A stretch of DNA of 64,000 nucleotides from the NCBI GenBank assembly GCA_021229015.1, contig CM037780.1:69571587-69635586 (forward strand). The letters run 5' to 3'. This DNA comes from Solen grandis (Eukaryota; Mollusca; Bivalvia; Adapedonta; Solenidae). This document shows, one piece after another, positions 1-14,834 of the stretch; within the stretch, counting starts at the first letter, position 1; each line of letters starts with the position of its first letter. The translations under genes and the position numbers were made by a program. The notes beneath the pieces are model-generated. The model saw only the letters and a program-made list of their open reading frames with translations, did no database searches and was not told the DNA's origin.

Positions 1-77
1 ACGGATGGACGGACGGACGCCGGACAAAAGGCGATCACAAAAGCTCACCATGAGCACGTTGTGCTCAGGTGAGCTAA
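1..77 (+). mobile_element. Right end of a pearl/Helitron-like element (family A)
   Basis: The window opens in a GGAC-rich microsatellite followed by the 3' hairpin AGCTCACCATGAGCACG / TGTGCTCAGGTGAGCT and then CTAA. The same end closes the complete copies at 25875-27944 and 34977-36702. Only the right terminus is inside the window. Confidence 0.8.
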
Positions 78-83
78 AAAGGG

Positions 84-500
84 GCATAATTTTGTCAAAG
101 TTCACGATAGAAGTATCCCTTCTTGCCTTCAGGCTGGGGTGGTGGCCATATACAAGTAGTTTAAGTTTCAAAACAATACCTTGAGGGGTTCAGAGAAAAA
201 GTGAGGTGCTACGGAAAACTTAACCAAGATTCTAACTGATTCTGCATTATGCTCTGGACAAAATTCAAGTATGAAAAATAACAAAGGGCAATAACTCATA
301 AATCATACAAAATAGAGTTATGGTTCTTGTGCACTGCACTTCTCTTCATCAAGGTCTATGTAGCTATGAAGTTTCATGTTGATACCTCTTATAGGTTTCA
401 AGTTATGCTCCGTACAAACTTTCGGGACGGACGAAAGTATGTACGTATGGACAAAGGCAAATCTTTATGCCCCCCTCCCCATAAGTGGTGGGGGCATATA
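84..500 (+). mobile_element. Pearl-like dispersed element (GGGGCATAA family)
   Basis: It starts with GGGGCATAATTTTGTCAAAG and ends near a G/C-rich hairpin (TATGCCCCCC ... GGGGGCATATA). It holds a short GGACGGACG tract and phrases such as 'AAGTTTCATGTTGATACCTC' that recur at 11.1-11.8 kb and 19.0-20.3 kb. It has no coding capacity. Exact ends are inferred from the hairpin. Confidence 0.5.
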
Positions 501-904
501 AAATATACATGTTTGAATTCTGAAAAATACATTTATCTAAAACTGCTGAAAGGTCAAGATGGAGTCAAAACTACCAGCAGTACTTCTTGTCTTAAGTAAA
601 TCCTAATCTAAAAGCAATAAACACACAAACTAAAGTCACTTATCATACAATGCATTTGAAAAATGCTCTTAATGAACTGCTATTTCATATCCTGTCCAAT
701 ATAATGAATGGTAGCAAAATAAAATATCCATTCTAAAAGAGGCAACCATCTTCTCCCTTACATGCAATATATCTTATTCAGACAATCATTATAAAATATG
801 TATGCATTCAATTTTTGTTGTTGTTACTTCAGAATCAAATTCAAAATACAAATTGATTTTACACACATCAATATGTCAATTAACACTATTTTCACAAATC
901 TGAA
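501..904. other. AT-rich noncoding stretch
   Basis: I see no exon, RNA gene or recognisable repeat here. If the missing SH3 exon of the myosin lies left of the window, this belongs to its last intron. Confidence 0.4.
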
Positions 905-1300
905 AGGTTAGAACCTCTGTAAGAGTAGAATTTAGATCTTTGTAAAAGGTAGAATTTAGACCTTTGTGAGGAGTAGACTTCAGACCTTTGCAAAAAGGTA
1001 GAATTTAGACCTGTGTAAGGAGCAGACTTTAGACCTTTTGTTAAAGGTAGAATTTAGACCTTTGTAAGGGGTAGACTTCAGACATTTGTGAAAGGAGAAT
1101 TTAGACCTTGTAAGGGTACTATAGACCTTTGAGAATTTTGACCTTTGCTAGGGTAGGCTTCAGACCTTTGTGAAATGTAGAATTTAGACCTTGGTAAGGG
1201 TTACTATAGACCTTTGCAAGTGTTGACTCTAGACTGTGCTAGACCTTTGTATTGGTAGACTTTACACTTTAGCAAATGGCAGACTTTAGATTTTTAATAA
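905..1300. repeat. Degenerate minisatellite of about 28-32 bp
   Basis: About twelve imperfect units built around 'GTAGAATTTAGACCTTTGT' and 'GTAGACTTCAGACCTTTG'. Spacer length varies, so this is an old, decayed array. Confidence 0.75.
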
Positions 1301-2806
1301 AGTAGAACAGTAAAAAACCAGACCAAGCATTCAACCAACATGTACCAGAAGGCATATGGGAGTTTATACTGGTCTTCAGGAGCAGTTAAAGCATTTTTCA
1401 AATACAGTTGTTTGCAGCTGAACATTTCAGTGAAAGGCCAGATTTTTTATCTTCATTACTATTACTTATATAAACTGAAATTCATGAGTACCCTTGCTAT
1501 AAGCATGGTGAAATGAATAGTTCAGCCATGTGGCAAAACAAGGCAGGATTCCAGTATAGCTCCAGTTCATTCAGTGAAATATGGATATAAATGTGATTAA
1601 CATGTTAACTTAGACTGAGAATTTTGATGAGTTTTACAAAATCTCACTAAAGATTTCTAATTTAGTTATCAAATCTTAGAGAAGCCAATTATCGCTGCTA
1701 ATTAAGTGGCTGATTACACAAGGTTTAATGGTTCACTACACAGCAGATGGTGTTAACATGTCTATCTACACATTGTTATGGCACACGACAGTCTGTCAGC
1801 CAGAGATAAAGGTTAAAGTGCAACACACACAGGGGAGATAAGCATTGAGAAAATGTCCACTTACTTATTTCTTGTGTTCCTTTAATTTGAAGGCAGGTGT
1901 AAGTAAGCCAAGAAATGTGAGATTACACATATGCATAGAAAATTTGCAAGTAGAAAAAATACATCATTTAGGCTTGTTAAATATGTATTACATTGAATGT
2001 TACATCATAGTATTGCATGATATTGTGAGATTTATAGACATGTTATATGAAATCCTACATTAACATACAAAATGCTTTGATACAATGAAAACAGGTTACA
2101 AAGTACTTGAAAATGAAACTGTCTGATATCTCCATGAGGCCATTTTGCCTTCTTTGCAAACACAGTAAAGATCCATTACTAAGCTGTCCATTATAATGCC
2201 GATAGTTAGATTTTGTAAATTTTACATCAAAAGTAAAAGTTCTGACAACTTCAATATATTGCTCTCAATTGCACAGTTAGTGCCATATGTGGTCATTATT
2301 GTGGGAGGAAACCACAGTATCCTGAAAAAAAACAACAACAACCTGCATGTCTGGAGGGACGTTTACTACACCCTCTTCCCTTATGTGACAAGGAATCATT
2401 GGTGAGATGCAGGGCTACTAATATGGCATCCAGGAAGTATAAACATGGATCCCACATTGGTTGAGTGTTGTCTCACAGTTACCACAGGTCAGTGTAATGC
2501 AGGGTCTGTAGACGGACCCAAGGTACAAAGTTGTAAAGGACCTGCCCTATAGTTGACGTCACATGTACAGACTACACCAGAATAGAACATGGCGACAGAA
2601 TAAGAAGTGCATTCGAACCATATCTTCCATGTAAGCTTCTTATGAAACAAACTTGGTACTCTAGAGGTCTGTTTTTTATAATCTTTTGAAGTCTTCTGTT
2701 CCCATTTTTCTAATAAATGGAAGTTAATTAATGGGTTTCTTGATTTAGACTGCAGGATCCAACAGGTGTGCTATATTCACATTGTGGAGTCCAAGTGCTA
2801 GCTTAT
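1301..2806. other. Noncoding, no recognised feature
   Basis: AT-rich sequence between the degenerate array and the first TTAA MITE. I searched the minus strand for an SH3 domain exon (ALYDY and WW motifs) that should end a MYO1E/F gene and found none. Confidence 0.4.
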
Positions 2807-3048
2807 ATAACCCTTTCCCTCATATAGACTCATTCTGACGTCTCATTAGGTATCACATAAAGCCTGATCTGCAGAAAACCACAGTTTAAACCTTACCAAA
2901 TGTATTTACAAAATCCTCATTTCCAGACCACTGAGGAGCAGCAAACAGCATAAAACCTGATCAGCATGCGAGTTACTCGCAGGCTGATCTGGTTTTATGC
3001 TGTTTGCATAGGTCTTTTCATGGTGTCCTCTATGAGGGAAAGGGTTAA
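2807..3048 (+). mobile_element. TTAA MITE with central hairpin, copy 1
   Basis: Terminal inverted repeats CCCTTTCCCTCATA, central hairpin around GCCTGCGAGTTACTCGCAGGC. The left flank is ATAA, the right TTAA. About 240 bp. A TTAA target and CCCT ends are the hallmark of piggyBac-type transposition; the element has no ORF, so it is nonautonomous. Confidence 0.85.
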
Positions 3049-3790
3049 GAAACTATTCTTCACTAGGAAAACCTACTTAACATTAAATTGAAATTGTCTG
3101 GGTCGATGACAGTCTGGTTATTATATAAAGGTCAGATATTAATCACAGACTATGCATATCAGATTTCCTGTAAGGTGTCCACATTAGCAAAATATACAAA
3201 TGCACAGATCTAATACATTAAATTTGTGCTACTGTATGCAATATAACAAAGGAAATGGTAAGATAAATACATTCCAGGTGATATAAAAGGAAATAATCAC
3301 ATTTCTATATGGGATATATTATATCATATTATATTAGAGGATCATAATTCACTGGTGACAATAAGTGCTGATCACCTAGAAATGTGCAGGGGCAAGAGAA
3401 GGATTTTGCCAGCCAAACAGACAAAGCATAGCACCAATCCAAGAGACACTCCTGACCTTTTGACCATTACAATCTGAGGAGCCTATACAATCAGGAGGTC
3501 AGTCAGGACATCACACAATGTGCTCTATGTTGCAAGTTGCTGGACAATGTTAACCCGGTGACTTCATATAACATGCAAGGAATTTATCGAAGAAGTAACG
3601 CCTTTGTGAATGTTTCTATCAGCATATAAAGCCATGTTACTAGCACATATATCTCAGGGTCATATAAATCAAGATCTGTTCCTTTAAACCTTATCACATA
3701 ACCTTAACTGAAAAAAAAATAAAAATTGTTATGTGAGTTGGTGTTATCAATTTGGTGATGCGACCAGGTCATGTGACCTGCAATACATAC
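3049..3790. other. Noncoding, downstream of the last visible myosin exon
   Basis: AT-rich intron-like DNA after the donor site of exon 3791-3941. The MYO1E/F SH3 exon is not found here. Confidence 0.4.
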
Positions 3791-3941
3791 CCTGATTGTC
3801 CGGAATCCGGCACCTTCATGAAGTCATTGTTCCTACTGCGCACAGCATTCTGTATAGACTTGGCCATGTGACTGGCGCCCTCTCGTGGTAGAGACGGAGT
3901 CTTGTCCATGCTGCGTTGCCGGGACATTCGCCGATTGTTGG
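3791..3941 (-). CDS. MYO1E: Myosin exon: TH2-SH3 linker
   Basis: Acceptor TAG at 3942-3944, donor GTATGT at 3785-3790; 151 nt. Encodes [20 protein letters not shown] and [11 protein letters not shown], matching the segment before the SH3 domain of Myo1E (FLKVPDQGAAG). It is the last tail exon visible; the next should encode the SH3 domain. Confidence 0.85.
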
Positions 3942-6900
3942 CTATAACGAGACAAGAATGTTCTCTAGAACACATGTCACCTGCTGAAGTGTGAGGGAAA
4001 AAGTCTGATGGACAGACAGACAGATGACGTAAAAGTAATCCTTATGTGTCACCTTACAGCAGGTGACACAAAAACAATGAAATTTCTACAACAAGCACTA
4101 TAAATCAAAGTTTTACATTTTCTTTACCAATATTCACTTCATTTAACAAGCTGTTGTATTAAGAACAACTGCTTTTTACTCCAAATAAATTTTGATATAT
4201 TTACCTATACCTCACTTTAAATCATATATCTATATATATTTTTTTTTCTAGCACATTTTCTATTAACCCTTTCCCTCATATAGACTCATTTTGATGCACT
4301 CAATAGGTACCACATAAAGCCTGATCTGCAGAAAGCCAAACTCAAAACCTTAACCTAATTTTAATTGTAAAATCATCATTACCAGACCACTGAGGAGTAG
4401 TGAACAGCATAAAACTGATCCATGCGAGTTACTCGCAGGCTGATCTGGTTTTATGCTGTTCGCATAGGTCTTTTCATGGTATCCTCTATGAGGGAAAGGG
4501 ATAAATGATCAAACGATTCATCCTGTGTACCAGTAACAACAGACTTTACAGTATCACTACCTGGGTACATCTTCTTGTAAGATTATCTGAGTGATTCAAT
4601 GAAATCCCCTATTTACTATGTAACCTACATTCTTACCTTGTTGCCCGGTGGGCGGGGCTGGGGCGGGGAAGGAGGGGGCCGGTCTGGAGGGAGCAGCTCG
4701 ACTGGAACGTCCTGTATTCCTTGGCCTACCATTACTTACTGAGGGCATTATTCGCTTAGGTCCTGCACATAGACAAAATGTCAATAAAATTACAGGAGAT
4801 AATGACGAAAATACTGGACATCTATAATCTTAACACAGGGTAGATCCATGATAATGTGCTCCATTATTATCATACTCCAATCCAAATATAAGTTTTATGA
4901 TTCATGTAGATGACTCTAGTTCATTTTAATAGTTATAATGCAGTCCAAAATAAAGAGTTATCTAGACTGGCACTGTGTTCTCAGATATACTTAAATATGA
5001 TCTCAAACTCAATTTTGAGTATCATTCTCAAATCCCTATTGAAACTAATGGACATAGTTTGAAAATGAGAATGAAAACCATACATTAGTAACGATTTTAT
5101 TTTCAAGAACATTGGGCCAGAATCCAAAATATTGTGTCACATTGAATCTATTCAGTATAAATGTTTACAAAATAATGGAAAAAACCTGATGCAAATAACA
5201 ATCTTCAGCTAACCATTTCAATGTTTATTACATTTAATGATCAGATTAAACACCTAGCTATACTGGGATAGCATATAATATCAAATTTTAAGTTTATTGG
5301 CAGGTTCAACAAATACAATAACTGCCTTTGGGCATTTACAATCAAAGTTATAGAGTATGACAAAGAAAAACACAAAAAAGATACTAACAAATAAAGAACA
5401 TTTGAATTAAAGAAACAGCAAATTAATCAAGGATATTTTTGCGAATAATGAAAGCTTCTTCAATTTTTTTTTTACTAGAAAATATCATGGCGTTAAATTT
5501 ATTTAGCGTAGGCCATTATATATTAACTTAATGTTTTTGACAAATTCTGGATGTCTTATACAACATAAAAAAAAGATATTCATGTTCTATTGTATTTAAA
5601 TTACATAGTTTATATAACCTTTTTGCTATGTTAATTCTATTTTGTCTTCCTAATTAAATTTCTAAGTCATGTGGGCACAATCTAAGGCAAGTAATTTTCA
5701 TAACAAAATGTAATCTTAGATATTTTATAATACATCATTTCTACTTATAGATGCATTCTATTCATGAAAATACTGATCATATAATCTCCTTTTAAGCATA
5801 GGAAAATAATTCATATTAATATCAAATTCATTAAAAAAGTTAAAAAAACCAAGTTGTTCAATAGAATTTATATGATTTGACCACCAAGTGCCTGTAATAT
5901 TATTGCACCGATTGATGTACATGTATCTTAAAAATGGACGTGTTGATTATATGTCAATGGTTGACCTTCTTAACAGTACAGGAAGGTTTTGTTAGTGTTC
6001 CTATTGTCTACAACTGACATTGAAATGAATGGAAAATGATCCTGTATCAACAGGTAAAGGGGGCAGGGGAGTATCCTTTTCCTGCAAAAACTGGGTATGT
6101 CCAATGTCTTAATGTTTTTTGTTTTTTTTAAAAAAAAAAACTTAATATTCAGTATAAAATATATTTTTAACAAGTTCAAATAAACTTACTTGAGTCCTTG
6201 GGCAGGCCAGTTCCTATAGAGACAGTCAAGGTTTTACCGGAGGGTTTCAATACTGCTACGTCGCCCTGCCCTCGTACAAATTTAATCATCCGGGACCCAC
6301 CACCTCCCCATCCTTCCTTCTTCACTGCAAACTCAAGCCTGGAACACATACAATACTGATGTTGTTGACCTCTACTGTGACAGTATTTCAGTCCTATCAC
6401 AACAGCCAGGTAATTACAGGTGGATGTAGACCTTGGAGAATCCATGTTAGATATTCCAGGTACAGAAGAACCAATGAGTGATCTACCACAAGCCGATGGA
6501 AAGCTTCCTCATATTCTGAATGACCAGACAGGGATTTGAACCCACGGTGTCGAGGGACTATGTGACAAGAAGTCAGCAACTTTAACCACTCAGTCATGGA
6601 AGCCCCATAACATCAAATAAACACTATGTCTTGCAAACATTGCTAGTAAGTTTCTGTTAAATTGGACATTTTTTTAAATGACAAAAAAGGAAAAAAAAAA
6701 TAATTTGCACCTACCATTACTCTTAACTTTCAACTTTCCTTGGACAAACAGCACATAAAAACAAGGAGTATTGGGGACTGTACTTACGAATCAGTAAACT
6801 GGAGGCGGAGATCTCTTCCTGTTTTGTCCTTGTATCGCTTGGTGATCAGTGAGAGAAACTCTGTTTTGAAGACAGATTCCAGCACACTGGCATAGTCGTT

Positions 6901-9900
6901 CTGTATATGCAGGATAAACAGGTCATCCTGCATTGTGCTGTTGGGACAGACGTATAGACATTAAAGTAATAATAAAATAAACTGTATGATTTTCCCTTAA
7001 AGGGAAGGTCTACAATACAAGATTGAGCTTAAACTGAAGGTACAAACTGCCATATATGCAAGAATCCATCTAAGATTTCTATGTATGTGACAATGTTAAA
7101 GTCACTTCAAGCTAATACTAGATGCAGGAAGACCACTGACCTTCCTTAAGTCAAAAGGAAGGCTTCCTTACATTAGAAACTTGAACCTGCACCATTGAGA
7201 GGCTAGGTGATAGTAAGATGGTGACTACAACCATGTAGCCCCAATCACACTGCATGACACCTGTCCTCACCTGAATGCTATAGACTGGACTTGTTCCAAT
7301 GGGAGCTTCCTCTTCACAACTTCCACAAACTGTCCCTTTTGTGGCCCCTTCTTGATCTGAAGGGAAACAGGAAACACTTTTAAGTTCAGTTATACCTCTA
7401 TTTCTTCCCTCAAAATTAATTAATTTCACAAAATTTAAGGATCTCAATGTTTAACCCTTTCCCTCATATAGACTCATTTTGATGCACTCAATAGGTACCA
7501 CATAAAGCCTGATCTGCAGAAAACCACAGTTAAACCTTATCAAATTTAATTACAAAATCCTCATTTCCAGACCACTGAGGAGCAGCGAACAGCATAAAAC
7601 CTGATCAGCCTGCGAGTTACTCGCAGGCTGATCTGGTTTTATGTTGGTCGCATAGGTCTTTTCATGGTTTCCTCTATGAGGGAAAGGGTTAAAGTCTACA
7701 AATAAATGTTAAGAAAACAGTTCTTTAACATTCAGTTACAGAGAAGTTACAGCCCTGTACTTAAATGCAGCCCTGAGTTACAGATGAGTTACAGCTATGA
7801 ACTACATTGCAGCATTGAGGTACAGACGAGTTACAGCACTGTACTACATTGCTGCCTTGAGTTACATAGGAGTTTCAGCCCTGTATTATAATACTACCAT
7901 ACCACCACTAATGGGATGTCCTCTTGTTATGTCTAACTCCACAATGTACAAGACTTCAGTATGAGAAAAGAAAAATCAAAGGCCTGAAGGGCCACTCTGT
8001 TGTCGAACAGTAGAAAGTTGAAAGAGTGATGGCAGCATTCCTATCAGTTTGCATCTTAACACTTAAAAACATCTGCAATTTTTAAGCAGCTGGTGTTCAA
8101 GTAATTTAATGACACCCAAAATTTATTGACAACTTTGTACAAACTGACAACAATAAATATGGTATGTATATAACTGTTCTTTCTACTTTTAAGAAACACT
8201 AAGCAATTATCAAAAATAGCCTGTAAATACAGTCTGTATAAAACATTTCAATTAACTGATTTTAACTGATTCGACAGATCACCAAATAAGGATTTTGTCA
8301 CAAACTTTACACATGAAAAACTCATATCCTAATGCATTGCAAACTCCACATGATATGAAGATTTTTGTGGACCTTGGGTACAGTCTATCATGCTTCTACA
8401 TCACAATGTAGTCAATAATAATCATATTTAAATTTACCACCCAACAATAACAATAAGTGATAATTTAGCATCACTCATTCACTCCCTTTAATCTCCGTTC
8501 ATAATAATAACATGTGACACTACACACTGCCCCTGCAAGGAAAATGATGAAGCCTCAAAGTACACCCCTTGCCCCCAATATGTCATGATCTTATATCTGT
8601 ACCCAACTGACTATAATACTGTGAACCAATGTGATTTCACACTACAACACTGGCTTACCTTCTCTCTGCCGATCAGGTACACATTCTGGGGAGTCAACAG
8701 CAAATCTCTCTTGGTCATCTACAACAAAATGAAACGGTATCTTACAGGTACCTTAATCACTTGAATATCGGCACAGACAAGTATAGTAGGTACTATGATC
8801 AGGTGATACTTGGCATTGTCACAACTGGACCCTTCATCAACTGCATGCTCTGGCAATATTTCCGAGCATCACATACACCAGACTGAGACTTTTGTGTGTA
8901 GGATTTGTTTGTCATTAACACCCAGGAATATCCTCTCAATTATAAAACACCATTCATAACAGTCCAATTGAGACTTTGCAAATGTATGAGATGTAAATTT
9001 AATACATCACATCATTATTAAATCATATTTATTCCTTCAAATATACAATACGATATTATCACATGTCTTGACCATGTTTTATACAATTTTTCTATACAAC
9101 GGTTACTGAGATATATTATTTGCAGAGGTGCGCAGTCATAAATGCCTCTGAGTGTATGTACAATTCACACTATAAAGACAGAAATACCTAATGTTAAAAC
9201 TGACCTTGTGTATTGGTTAATGTCTTATGAGATTAACAAAAACCTCATTTGATTGTGTCCAATTTTAAGTCAATTATATGATTAACAATGAACCCCATGA
9301 CTGTCTACCGAACTTAACAACTGCCCCTCATACAAATTAAATGCACAGAAAATGACTTACCTTGAATCTTCTGTCAAATTTATTGACTGTATCAGCAAAC
9401 TCTATCCTCTCTCGTTTGCCGACCATAGCTCGGTGTGCCGGACTCTCATCCAGTCCAATATAGTCGCCGACAAAGTTCCGATTGATACTGAATCGTCTCC
9501 TCTCTTTACGGTTCAGAAGAATATCCGATGCTGAAATCACACGTTATCATGGTTTATTATCATACTTAATGACTGTTTTTATACAGTCGAAAGGCATGTA
9601 TTTTTTTGTATTAATATACTTGATAATAATGACACACACATACTCAAATACAATACACTATTTGTAAGTCTTTCTAATGATTTGTAAGGTTTTTTATACT
9701 CAAATACATGATTTTTGAAGAACTGAACAGAAATAAAACTGTAACATAAAGCTGATAGACAGTAGAAAATGAGAAACAAAATCAGAGAGAGACAAGACTT
9801 TTACCTTCTTCTTTCTGTTTGAAGTACTGTTGCCGTGCGTGGTATTTTCTGTATGCTTTCTGTATCACACGTGCGTAACTGTCAAACTTTCTCTCTCTCA

Positions 9901-12900
9901 TCTCCTCCAGCAGGAAAAGCTGGGACAACACAAGGTATAGTTAGACTGACGGTCAGTAAAAGTAAACAATTGAATATATGAAATTATTACTATTTTTTTT
10001 TAATACCAATTACCAAACTTGTTAAATCACTCACAATGGCAGGGGTCATGGTATAGATGTTAATTATTTTGACAAGAAATTCAAGTATTTGGAGGGTAAC
10101 CACTATTGTCTCTTAAGGCACGATAACAGAATTCCAATTTTGGATGCATATTTAATCAGAAAAAATCTTCAGAAAACATTTCATACAAAAAAACAAGAAG
10201 GTTAGCTATTGCAAAATTAACCCATTATACAATTTTATTAATTCAAGGGCCATTACTCTGGAGTGTCAAGGACTCTCAAACTTGGCTGAGATATTAGTGT
10301 TCAAGTTTGTCAGAGATCCGATCATGTCCGTCAGAGTTAGAGTAAGGACACTAATAATTTTGCATTTTTTTTTATCAAATCAAGGACTATAATTCTTGAG
10401 TGTTTGGGACATTCTGGCTGGCTATCAAACTTGGCTAAGATATGTTGTCAATATATATTGTGACCAAGTTTTGTAAAGATTGAAGTAACCTTACTGAATC
10501 CGGCTCTTTGCCTGTTGCAGGTGAATCCATGTCATTTGTCAGGTGTATAAAAAGTCATGGAACATCTGATTTTTTTTTTAAAAAACAGGTCTAATCTACT
10601 GACCTAATTTTTGACTCATGTAACAAAATTTATATGCATCAAATACTTTTGAAACAAAATTTCATGAAGTTTGGGCCAAAAATCAGGCCTCTAGGGGTGT
10701 TCAATAGGTTTATTCTAAGATATCTCATGTGACCCATGCAATGCCATCCTCATTTGAGAAACATTTTAAATTACATGAAGCCTCTATCAAGATTTGTCCT
10801 GATGACCTACTGCTTGACCCCAAGTGACCCAGTTTCAAATTCATCTGAGATTTCATGGGATACGTACAGACTCTGGGTTCTTGATGAAGACCTTGGAACG
10901 TCCAAGCTGGTACTGGTCCCGGTCCATGTTGACGCTGGACATCAGGTGATGAATTCCCTGGGTCGGATCTCCCCGCCAGGTCGGCCATGTTTCTGTTGTC
11001 AATATTGCATACCTGGGACAAACACAAGTGTACAACTTTTTCTCAATGGCACATCATATGTAAATATGCATAAAGTATAGGATTTCAAATTTGACAACTG
11101 AAAGGGGAGATAATCCATTTTTTTTTTTTTTGGTAGCACTGCATTCCACCTCAATGAGATGTATGCACCTATAAAGTTTCAATTCAATACCTCTTATAAT
11201 GTAGGAGTTATGCTCCGACAAGGAATTTTATCAAAGGGGCATAACTCTATCAAAAAAGGTCAAACTGCAAAACACAGGTAATATTCTCCAGGGTGACTTA
11301 ATGAAGGCATTTCTGTTAAAATATGGACAAAATTTATTAAGAAATGTAAAAGTTGTGCATGAAAGAATATTTCCCTTTATATTACATCCATCAAGGGGCA
11401 AAGGGCCATAACTGCATCAAAAATAGTCGAACCACAAAACCCTGACAATGTGCGCCAGGTCACTATGTAATAATGCTTCTGTAAAAGTTTGGGCCAAATC
11501 CGTTGAAAAATGTAGGAGTTGTGCACAGAAGAATATTTTCCTATATATTACATATGTGAAAAAATAACAAAGGGCCATAACTGCATCAAAAATAGTCGAA
11601 CCACAAAACCCTGACAATATGCGCCAGGCCACTATGTAATAATGCTTCTGTAAAAGTTTGGACCAAATCCGTTGAAAAATGTAGGAGTTGCGCACAGAAG
11701 AAATTGTTTTACGCCCGCCCGGCGACATACCCCAATCTAATAACCAGAGTTTTCCTTCGGAAAACCTGGTTAAAAATGGCAACATCATCACATGTCTGGT
11801 TCTCTATGAAGCCTGTCAGTCATGGAACAATCACAACATAGCAGGGAACCAAACTTTTAAAGAAACATGAACATAACCTATCGTGTTGGTCAAGGGAGGT
11901 ACAAAACATTAGCAGAACACCAAAATCAGTACTCTAAATATATGGCAGATTTTAAATTGTTGGGAAATGGAGGTGTCGCTATAAGGGGAAATGCTGTACT
12001 TACACAGCAGTCTATATTTGCATGTTATTCATTATTTACAGGTCACTCTTTTCTAACTTACTAGATGTCATGTAGGAAAGTAGTTTAATTGGTTCTGTTT
12101 AAAAGTTTTTTCATGATGATTTGGAAACAAATATAGATTACTAATCCTTGTTGATACAAGTGGTGCCTGGTTTAGACAGTCATAAAGAAATACCGCCTCT
12201 AGAAGGGTAGGAGCTGACAGCTGTCACATCAGATAAGTCATGAGGTAGCATGAGAAGCTTATTCTCCTGATGCATTGGTAAATGAAATATAATTTAGGAA
12301 AACATACAGACAGGACATTACATCTAATATAATGTGCGCCGTTACAATGTGAAATCCAATATAATAGTCCCCATTACAATGTGAAATCCAATATTACATG
12401 CCCCATTACAATGTGAAATCCAATATAATGTGCCCCATTACAACGTGAAATCCAATATAATGTGCCCCATTACAATGTGAAATCCAATATAATATTTCCC
12501 ATTACAACGTGAAATCCAATATAATGTGCCCCATTACAATGTGAAATCTAATATAATGTGCCCCATTACTATGTAAAATCCAATATTACATACCCCATTA
12601 CAATGTGAATCCAATATAATGTGCCCCATTACAACATGAAATCCATATAATATTCCCCATTACAATGTGAAATCCAATATAAATGCCCCATTACAATGTG
12701 AAATCCAATATAATGTGCCCCATTACAACGTGAAATCCAATATAATGTGCCCCATTACAATGTGAAATCCAATATAATGTGCCCCATTACAACGTGAAAT
12801 CCAATATAATGTGCCCCATTACAATGTGAAATCCAATATAATGTGCCCCATTAATATGCGAAATCCAATATAATATTTCCCATTACAACGTGAAATCCAA

Positions 12901-14801
12901 TATAATGTGCCCCATTACAACGTGAAATCCAATATAATGTGCCCCATTACAACATGAATTCCAATATAATATTTCCCCATTACAATGTGAAATCCAATAT
13001 AATGTGCCCCATTACAATGTGAAATCCAATATAATATTTCCCCATTACAATGTGAAATCCAATATAATGTGCCCCATTACAATGTAAAATCCAATATAAT
13101 GTGCCCCATTACAACGTAAAATCCAATATAATGTGCCCCATTACAACATGAAATCCAATATAATATTCCCTATTACAACGTGAAATCCAATATTACATGC
13201 CCCATTACAATGTGAAATCCAATATAATGTGCCCCATTACAATGTGAAATCCAATATAATGTGCTCCATTACAACGTGAAATCTAATATAATGCCCCATT
13301 ACAACGTGAAATCGAATATTACATGCCCCATTACAATGTGAAATCCAATATAATGTGCCCCATTACAACGTGAAATCCAATATAATGTGCCCCATGACAA
13401 TGTGAAATTCAATATAATGTGCCCCATTACAACGTGAAATCCAATATAATCTGCCCCATTACAATGTGAAATCCAATATAATATGTCCCATTACAACGTG
13501 AAATCCAATATAATGTGCCCCATTACAACGTGAAATCCAATAAAATGTGCCCCATTACAACGTGAAATCTAATATAATGCCCCATTACAATGTGAAATCC
13601 AATATAACATGCCCCATTACAATGTGAAATCCAATATAACATGCCCCATTACAATGTGAAATCACATATAATATTCCCCATTACAATGTGAAATCCAATA
13701 TAATGTGCCCCATTACAACGTGAATTTACATTTTCCAACACTGGACCCAAATCTCTCAAGTTGTCTTCAGGTCTATATTCAGTGTTATAATGTAGTCCAA
13801 TACTTAACTAACTTAGAGACAAATATAGTACTACAATGGAGCTGCACTCTAACTTTTAATTTTTATTAAGAACCCTTTTTAATGTATCTAACAAGAAATT
13901 TTAAAACAGTATTTATATAAAGAGTATGAGTGCAAGTTACATTAAAGCAGGGCATAGCACTATAATTCATTCCATTATTTTTACATACCTACGCATGAAT
14001 TTGGCAAACTCTCTTCTGAAGGCAAATCCAGCTCTCCTCACACGAATGTTTTCCTTCAAACCTAAATATTCCACCTGATGTTTTACTCTGAAATGTAAGA
14101 CACAACAGTGTACACACTAAATATTCCACCTGATGTTTTACTCTGAAATGTAAGACACAACAGTGTACACACTAAATATTCCACCTGATGTTTTACTCTG
14201 AAATGTAAGAACACTAAATATTCCACCTGATGTTTTACTCTGAAATGTAAGACACAACAGTGTACACACTAAATATTCCACCTGATGCTTTACTCTGAAA
14301 TATAAGAATGTACACAAACTTTTACCACTATATTATCATCCGCCATTCATTGAAGAGAAAGTTGGGTGTCTCCATGTGGTTATAGTTGCTGGTTTCTATG
14401 ATCACTGCTGTGAGCTGAAGACTCAGATGTTTCATGTGAGGAAGCCTTTCAGCTGGCAATAGGATGCCTCTATGCTCTTTTTAATTAGCCAGATTTCCCT
14501 ATATGACTTAACCTTTTCCCTCATAGAGGAAACCATGAAAAGACCTATGCGAACAGCATAAAACCAGATCAGCCTGCGAGTAACTCGCAGGCTGATCAGG
14601 TTTTATGCTGTTCGCTGCTCCTCAGTGGTCTGGAAAAGAGGATTTTGTAATTAAATTTGGTAAGGTTTAACTGTGGTTTTCTGCAGATCAGGCTTTATGT
14701 GGTACCTATTAAGCGCGTCAAAATGAGTCTATATGAGGGAAAGGGTTAAGTCATGTGTAAAGAACTGGTTACTGCAGAACAACAGCTGATTTACAGCAAA
14801 A

Positions 14802-14834
<33 letters not shown>

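Noticed and set aside
11417..11791. 124-codon minus-strand ORF with internal repeats
   Set aside because: It follows the core units of a dispersed noncoding element; no protein family features.
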